Below are positions 60,184 through 64,000 of a stretch of 64,000 bases of DNA, piece by piece; positions within the stretch are counted from its first letter, which is position 1, and every line of letters starts with the position of its first letter. Position numbers and translations under genes: made by a program. The DNA lies in NCBI RefSeq assembly GCF_001888165.1, contig NZ_CP015455.1:1358001-1422000 (forward strand), given 5' to 3'. The notes beneath the pieces are model-generated. The model saw nothing but the letters and a program-made list of their open reading frames with translations, ran no database searches and had not been told where the DNA came from. Source of the DNA: Syntrophotalea acetylenica (GTDB lineage: Bacteria > Desulfobacterota > Desulfuromonadia > Desulfuromonadales > Syntrophotaleaceae).

Positions 60184-62031
60184 ATGCCGGATAAAGCCAA
60201 GATGGAAAAAGGCCATATTTCCATCCACACCGAGAACATTTTCCCCATCATCAAAAAATGGCTCTACAGCGAAAAAGAGATTTTCCTGCGGGAGCTGGTT
60301 TCCAACGCCGTGGACGCCATCCACAAGCTTCAGCACATCAACCTCATCGAGGGTCTGCAGCTGGAGGACGAATACGCCATCGACATCACCGTCGACAAGG
60401 ACGCGGGCACCCTCTCCATCCGCGACAACGGCCTGGGCATGACGGCCGACGAGGTGCGCAAATACATCAACCAGGTCGCGTTTTCCTCGGCCGAGGAGTT
60501 TGTGGAAAAATTCAAGGACCTGGACGACAAGAACCAGATCATCGGCCATTTCGGCCTCGGGTTCTATTCGGCGTTCATGGTTTCGGATAAAGTGGAAATT
60601 TTCACCCGCTCCTATCAGAGCGACGCTGCGGCCGTGCACTGGGTATGCGAAGGCTCCACCGATTACCATCTCGAAGAGTGCGACAAGGCGGGGCGCGGCA
60701 CCGAGGTGGTGCTGCACTTGGGCGCCGAGGAGAAGGAGTTTCTCGAACCCTTCCGCATCCGTGAGATTCTCAAGCGTTTCTGCAATTTCCTGCCGGTGCC
60801 GATCCGCCTGGCCGGCGACGTGGTGAACGACCAGAACCCGCTGTGGACCCGCTCCGCCTCTGAGGTCAAGGACGAGGAATACCGCGACTTCTATAAAAAA
60901 CTCTATCCCCTGGCCGACGAGCCCCTGTTCTGGATCCATCTGAACATCGACTACCCCTTCAACCTCAAGGGGGTCCTGTATTTCCCCAGGCTGACCACCG
61001 AGTTCGACGTGGCCAAAAGCCATATCAAGCTGTTCTGCAACCAGGTGTTCGTTTCCGACAACTGCCCGGAGCTGATTCCCGAGTTCCTCAATCCGCTGCA
61101 GGGCTGTCTCGACGCGCCGGATCTGCCGCTCAACGTGTCGCGCAGCTATCTGCAGAACGAGCCGCAGGTGCGCAAGATCCGCGAGGTTATCAGCGGTCGC
61201 GTGGCGTCCAAGATCGTCGAACTTGCCAAGGGCGACCGCGCCGACTTTGTTCCGGTCTGGGAAAACATCCACACCTTCGTGAAATACGGCATGCTGCGCG
61301 ATGACAAGTTCCATGACAAGCTCAAGGACCACGTCATCTATCGCCTGGCCGGCAGCCAGGAATACGTCACCCTGCCGGAGTACCTGGAAAAAGCCGTCGC
61401 GAAGCACGCCGACAAGGTTTACTACACCAACAACGAAGCGGCGCAGAGCACCTATCTGAAGCTGTTCGCCAACCAGGGCATGGACGTGCTGGTTCTTGAC
61501 AGCCTTATCGACAGCCATTTCATCCAGTTTCTGGAGATGAAAAACGGCAAGGTCGCTTTTCAGCGCGTCGACAGCGACGTCACCGAAAATCTCATCGAAG
61601 AAGACCCCAAAATTCAGCTGCCTGGCAAGGACGAACGCAAGGCGCGTCTCGACCGCATCCGGCAGCTGTTCGAGGAAGCGATCAAGACCGACGGATTTTC
61701 GGTGCGTGTCGAGAATTTCAAGGATGACAGTGTACCCGGGATGGTGGTGCTGTCCGAGCAGACCCGGCGGCTGCAGGAGATGACCCGCATGCTGGGCCAG
61801 GGCGATGAAAATCCGTTTGGTGAGCACACCCTGTGCCTGAACGGCAAATCCCCGGTGGTCGATACCATTATCGGCCTCAAGGACCAGGGCCGCGACGAAG
61901 ACGCCGCCATGCTCATGCAGCAGATCTACGATCTGTCCATGCTGCCCCACTGCGCCTTCGACAGGGAACGCATGGCCGCTTTTCTGGAGCGCAGCAACCG
62001 GATTCTGTGCAAGTTCGGATCGCTTGGCTGA
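60184..62031 (+). CDS. htpG: Molecular chaperone HtpG (Hsp90 family)
   Basis: This 615-residue chaperone has the GHKL ATPase elements FLRELVSNAVDAIHKL, IRDNGLGMTADEV and GHFGLGFYSAFMVSDK, then the middle domain with FPRLTTEFDVAKSHIKLFCN and QVFVSDNCPELIPEFL, and a C-terminal dimerisation domain. Length is close to the E. coli protein. Signature positions such as NAVDAI (usually NASDAL) and GHFGLGF (usually GQFGVGF) mark a diverged subtype. aaggaggaatgacgag lies before ATG 60184. It is divergent from the ATP-grasp operon. Confidence 0.95.
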   Translation: MPDKAKMEKGHISIHTENIFPIIKKWLYSEKEIFLRELVSNAVDAIHKLQHINLIEGLQLEDEYAIDITVDKDAGTLSIRDNGLGMTADEVRKYINQVAFSSAEEFVEKFKDLDDKNQIIGHFGLGFYSAFMVSDKVEIFTRSYQSDAAAVHWVCEGSTDYHLEECDKAGRGTEVVLHLGAEEKEFLEPFRIREILKRFCNFLPVPIRLAGDVVNDQNPLWTRSASEVKDEEYRDFYKKLYPLADEPLFWIHLNIDYPFNLKGVLYFPRLTTEFDVAKSHIKLFCNQVFVSDNCPELIPEFLNPLQGCLDAPDLPLNVSRSYLQNEPQVRKIREVISGRVASKIVELAKGDRADFVPVWENIHTFVKYGMLRDDKFHDKLKDHVIYRLAGSQEYVTLPEYLEKAVAKHADKVYYTNNEAAQSTYLKLFANQGMDVLVLDSLIDSHFIQFLEMKNGKVAFQRVDSDVTENLIEEDPKIQLPGKDERKARLDRIRQLFEEAIKTDGFSVRVENFKDDSVPGMVVLSEQTRRLQEMTRMLGQGDENPFGEHTLCLNGKSPVVDTIIGLKDQGRDEDAAMLMQQIYDLSMLPHCAFDRERMAAFLERSNRILCKFGSLG

Positions 62032-62244
62032 GCTGTGTTTATCCGGAAACATCGGATGGAAGCAGCGCGGCTTTCATGTTAAAACCGGTCCTTTTCCGCT
62101 GTGGCGGCATCAATCGGCGGGAAAGGGCCGTCTCCGGGCGAAAACCAGCAAAAGCTATGGGTTGCGCTGGGATGGACGCCTCTGCTATCTTAGACAAATA
62201 ATGTTTTGAAATCGCAAACAGCTTATTCTGGGAGGATTGCCGAC

Positions 62245-62478
62245 ATGCTCTTTCGTAATAAATGCACCGCCTGTGATTTCTGGACCATTTTCGAGCTTAA
62301 AACCGAAGGCGAAAAGGCCTTTCAGGTATGCACCCACTGCATGGCGCAAACCGCCGTTGCCAACGACAGCCAGCTGGAAGCCCGCATCCGCGACGGTGAA
62401 AAGGACGTACAGGCTCTTGCCGGTCATTTCCCGGCCCTGTCCCGCTTGCAGGAGCGTGGCGATCACGTCAAGTTGTAA
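62245..62478 (+). CDS. Small double-CxxC protein (paralogue 1)
   Basis: This 77-residue protein, MLFRNKCTACDFWTIFELKT, has two C-x2-C pairs (CTAC, CTHC), suggesting a zinc ribbon, and ends LQERGDHVKL. It is a paralogue of the next gene (CPAC, CTYC, ending NPGDHIKLD). No known family recognised. ATG 62245 follows gggagg; the frame from 62206 lacks a site. The two genes are 53 bp apart. Confidence 0.75.
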   Translation: MLFRNKCTACDFWTIFELKTEGEKAFQVCTHCMAQTAVANDSQLEARIRDGEKDVQALAGHFPALSRLQERGDHVKL

Positions 62479-62531
62479 ACCACCTATAAAAGGAGAGGCG
62501 CCCGGACCGAAAAGTCCGGCCCTGCGGTGAC

Positions 62532-62798
62532 ATGGAAAAGAGAATAAAGGAAGTCGAGCCGATTCTGCATCGGCAGAAATGTCCTGCCTGCGAGTATTAC
62601 ACCGTGTACCGGGCGATTCCGGCCGGCGACAAGGCCCTTGACACCTGTACCTACTGCGGTCACCAGGTAGCCATCGCCTGGCACCATGAAATCAAGGCCG
62701 TATTCAAAAACACTGAGAAATTCCTCAAAAACATGGAAGAGATGTGTCCTGAACTCAAGGATCTCAAGAATCCCGGCGACCATATCAAACTGGACTGA
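62532..62798 (+). CDS. Small double-CxxC protein (paralogue 2)
   Basis: This 88-residue protein, KEVEPILHRQKCPACEYYTV, has a second pair in DTCTYCGHQVAIAWHHEIKA and ends LKDLKNPGDHIKLD. Like its neighbour it may bind zinc or iron through four cysteines. Tandem duplication is evident from the shared Cys spacing and the GDH-[VI]-KL ending. Function unknown. Confidence 0.75.
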   Translation: MEKRIKEVEPILHRQKCPACEYYTVYRAIPAGDKALDTCTYCGHQVAIAWHHEIKAVFKNTEKFLKNMEEMCPELKDLKNPGDHIKLD

Positions 62799-62861
62799 AC
62801 AATTTCCGTAATTGCGTATACGACAAAACATATCTGTTATGATAATCATAGGAGACTGGCA

Positions 62862-63134
62862 GTGAAAGCAACCTTGATCATCCCTGACGCCGAGGTGGCA
62901 GGAAAGTACGGTTTGGAAACGGTGACCGAACTGCGGTGCAACGAAGAGTTTTGTGCGACATCCTTCGGATATCCCGTGCTCCAGTTGCCCAACGGCGATA
63001 TTTTCGACTGCCCCACGTTTCGGGAAATCCGCGAGGCCTGCGATGCCACGCTGGAAACCGACAACCTGGTAAAAGTGTGCCTGGGGCTGGGCCTGCCTCG
63101 CAGCGAACCGGGGCTGGTGCTGGTAGAGGCCTGA
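62862..63134 (+). CDS. Small protein of unknown function
   Basis: This 90-residue protein starts at GTG 62862 (ggagac upstream), MKATLIIPDAEVAGKYGLET. It contains EEFCATSFGYPVLQLPNGDI and FDCPTFREIREACDATLETD with three of its cysteines. No family recognised. It is 63 bp after the double-CxxC pair and in the same direction, possibly one unit. Confidence 0.65.
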   Translation: MKATLIIPDAEVAGKYGLETVTELRCNEEFCATSFGYPVLQLPNGDIFDCPTFREIREACDATLETDNLVKVCLGLGLPRSEPGLVLVEA

Positions 63135-63259
63135 CCCGCCGCCGATTTTGTATTGGTTCGATTTGCGAACCGCTTGTTTTATGTCCGTTTTTATTCCAAG
63201 GAGAATCGGCAACAGTTTAAAAGAATACGTATGAAACCGCTTAAGAAAGGAATCCTGTC

Positions 63260-63463
63260 ATGATGATTGCGGTGCGGTTCAAAGACGGGACCTACGATCG
63301 GGTTAAGGACAGCTATCTCGATCGCCTTATCGGTGCTAACAAAGTAGAAATTTTCTGGAGATCCTCCGGTCCGGTCCTGGTCGGCCGCGACCCCGTGCGC
63401 GGCCGGTCGAATGCATGCTGTTACCGTGGAGTGGAGCGCAGGGCAGGGCGGCAATCTCAATGA
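63260..63463 (+). CDS. GSU3473-like small protein
   Basis: This 67-residue protein, MMIAVRFKDGTYDRVKDSYL, followed by RLIGANKVEIFWRSSGPVLV and GRDPVRG, resembles the GSU3473 family described from Geobacter (MIRVRY...GTYD-V...LD-LI....F-RS-GW). Function is unknown. The C-terminal 20 residues (SNACCYRGVERRAGRQSQ) are not family-like and could reflect a local change. aaaggaatc precedes the start. It is the best lineage hint in the window. Confidence 0.75.
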   Translation: MMIAVRFKDGTYDRVKDSYLDRLIGANKVEIFWRSSGPVLVGRDPVRGRSNACCYRGVERRAGRQSQ

Positions 63464-63494
63464 CAGGAATATTTACAGGAGTTAAAAAGGCGCT

Positions 63495-64000
63495 GTGGAT
63501 CTGAAGGAAGAAGATATCCTTGGAGACAGTATTGTTGACCATTGGTACTATGTATCAAAAGGTCGCGCTTTGCGTAAATTTCTTGGCGAAATAAAAACAC
63601 CTGAAATTTTAGATGTTGGCGCAGGGTCCGGGATTTTCTCTCGCCAGTTGCTGGATGCAGGGCAATGTAGCAGTGCAGTTTGTGTTGATCCTAATTATGT
63701 AAATGAAAAAACTGAGATATATCATGGTAAAAAAATAAATTTTGTTAAGTCTTTAAATAGTTGCTCCCATAGCCTTGTGCTAATGATGGATGTGTTGGAG
63801 CATGTATCAGACGATCTGGAGTTCTTGAAAAGTTACGCTAAAAATATGAAAAGTGGTGGATATGTTTTAATAACAGTTCCAGCATTTAATTTTTTATGGT
63901 CTGGTCACGATGTTTTCCTGGAGCATTTAAGGCGTTATACAATTAATGATATCGAGACTCTTGTTAAAGATGCTGGTCTCACTCCTGTGAAGAGTTGCTA
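63495..64000 (+). CDS. Class I SAM-dependent methyltransferase, cut by the window end
   Basis: From GTG 63495 the frame reads VDLKEEDILGDSIVDHWYYV, then motif I TPEILDVGAGSGIFSRQLLD and post-motif VLMMDVLEHVSDDLEFLKSY, KSGGYVLITVPAFNFLWSGH and VFLEHLRRYTINDIETLV. It is a methyltransferase_11/23-type enzyme often found in glycan clusters. The codon use is AT-rich like the 1-12 kb island and unlike the adjacent genes, suggesting the start of another transferred segment. The 3' end is outside the window. Confidence 0.8.
   Translation, partial: MDLKEEDILGDSIVDHWYYVSKGRALRKFLGEIKTPEILDVGAGSGIFSRQLLDAGQCSSAVCVDPNYVNEKTEIYHGKKINFVKSLNSCSHSLVLMMDVLEHVSDDLEFLKSYAKNMKSGGYVLITVPAFNFLWSGHDVFLEHLRRYTINDIETLVKDAGLTPVKSC

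Noticed and set aside
59974-62052. 692-codon open frame on the minus strand opposite htpG
   Set aside because: It is exactly opposite a gene with clear Hsp90 motifs, resembles no family, and runs past both ends of htpG without start signals.

Overview
The window looks like a chromosomal segment of a Desulfuromonadales-type deltaproteobacterium (Pelobacter/Syntrophotalea/Geobacter relatives). This is an inference. It rests on a protein resembling the Geobacter GSU3473 family at 63260, the Gram-negative envelope genes (mlaA, O-antigen genes, an outer-membrane barrel) and an anaerobe-like set of enzymes (kamA, a sirohaem-type reductase). No rRNA gene is present to settle the taxonomy.

Layout. 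(1) 1-12.4 kb: an AT-rich, visibly decaying O-antigen/exopolysaccharide island with a wzx flippase, acetyltransferase, glycosyltransferases and a wzy-like polymerase. It is interrupted by a glmS 5' fragment, an IS30 fragment, an internally deleted IS3 element with intact ends, and an IS3 element that has itself been split by an ISNCY-like element. Three glycan genes carry single-base frameshifts at or near homopolymers. (2) 12.6-25.4 kb: a GC-richer continuation with two GT2 enzymes, the GDP-mannose/GDP-fucose genes gmd, fcl, manC and manB, and a GT32-type transferase, so the glycan probably contains mannose and/or fucose. Two families of palindromic repeats fill the gaps. One is heptamer arrays (gtgatta, gtgctga and similar), found between genes and also in frame inside a GT2 gene, gmd and manC. 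The other is B repeats of about 110-150 bp. Three small genes sit among them: two four-helix-bundle (S23/TIGR02436-like) genes among heptamers and one GxxExxY gene among B repeats. (3) 25.4-37.6 kb: an accessory toxin-antitoxin island of eleven two-gene modules (RelE/ParE types, HigBA, BrnTA, two MntA/HepT pairs), one truncated module, a truncated IS21 istA and a truncated RAYT gene. From 28.96 kb on, the units are separated by a recurrent short hairpin element (E), always in the same orientation. (4) 37.6-45.3 kb: an outer-membrane barrel gene, a 264-bp-period tandem array (A repeats), a beta-CASP ribonuclease-like gene, a WecA-like initiating transferase, and a 2.3-kb array of about 560-bp multi-hairpin repeats (D) ending at a tRNA-Leu(CAG) gene. 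(5) 45.4-63.5 kb: core-like genes, namely a dihydrolipoamide-dehydrogenase-like protein, an MgtC/DUF4010 membrane protein, shikimate kinase, mlaA with its alpha/beta-hydrolase neighbour, a nitrite/sulfite reductase-like protein, a toxin-antitoxin pair, a DUF255 protein, an operon of two Ddl-like ATP-grasp ligases with a GNAT and a KamA-type aminomutase, htpG, and four small genes. (6) 63.5 kb to the end: an AT-rich methyltransferase running off the window, possibly the edge of another transferred region.

How the parts fit: manB and manC make GDP-mannose, gmd and fcl convert it to GDP-fucose, the WecA-like protein could start the lipid-linked glycan, the glycosyltransferases and acetyltransferases extend and decorate it, and Wzx/Wzy would flip and polymerise it. 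Several of these genes may now be broken. The least explained parts are the two repeat-plus-small-gene systems, the E-spaced toxin-antitoxin array, and the ATP-grasp/KamA operon with its folded leader.
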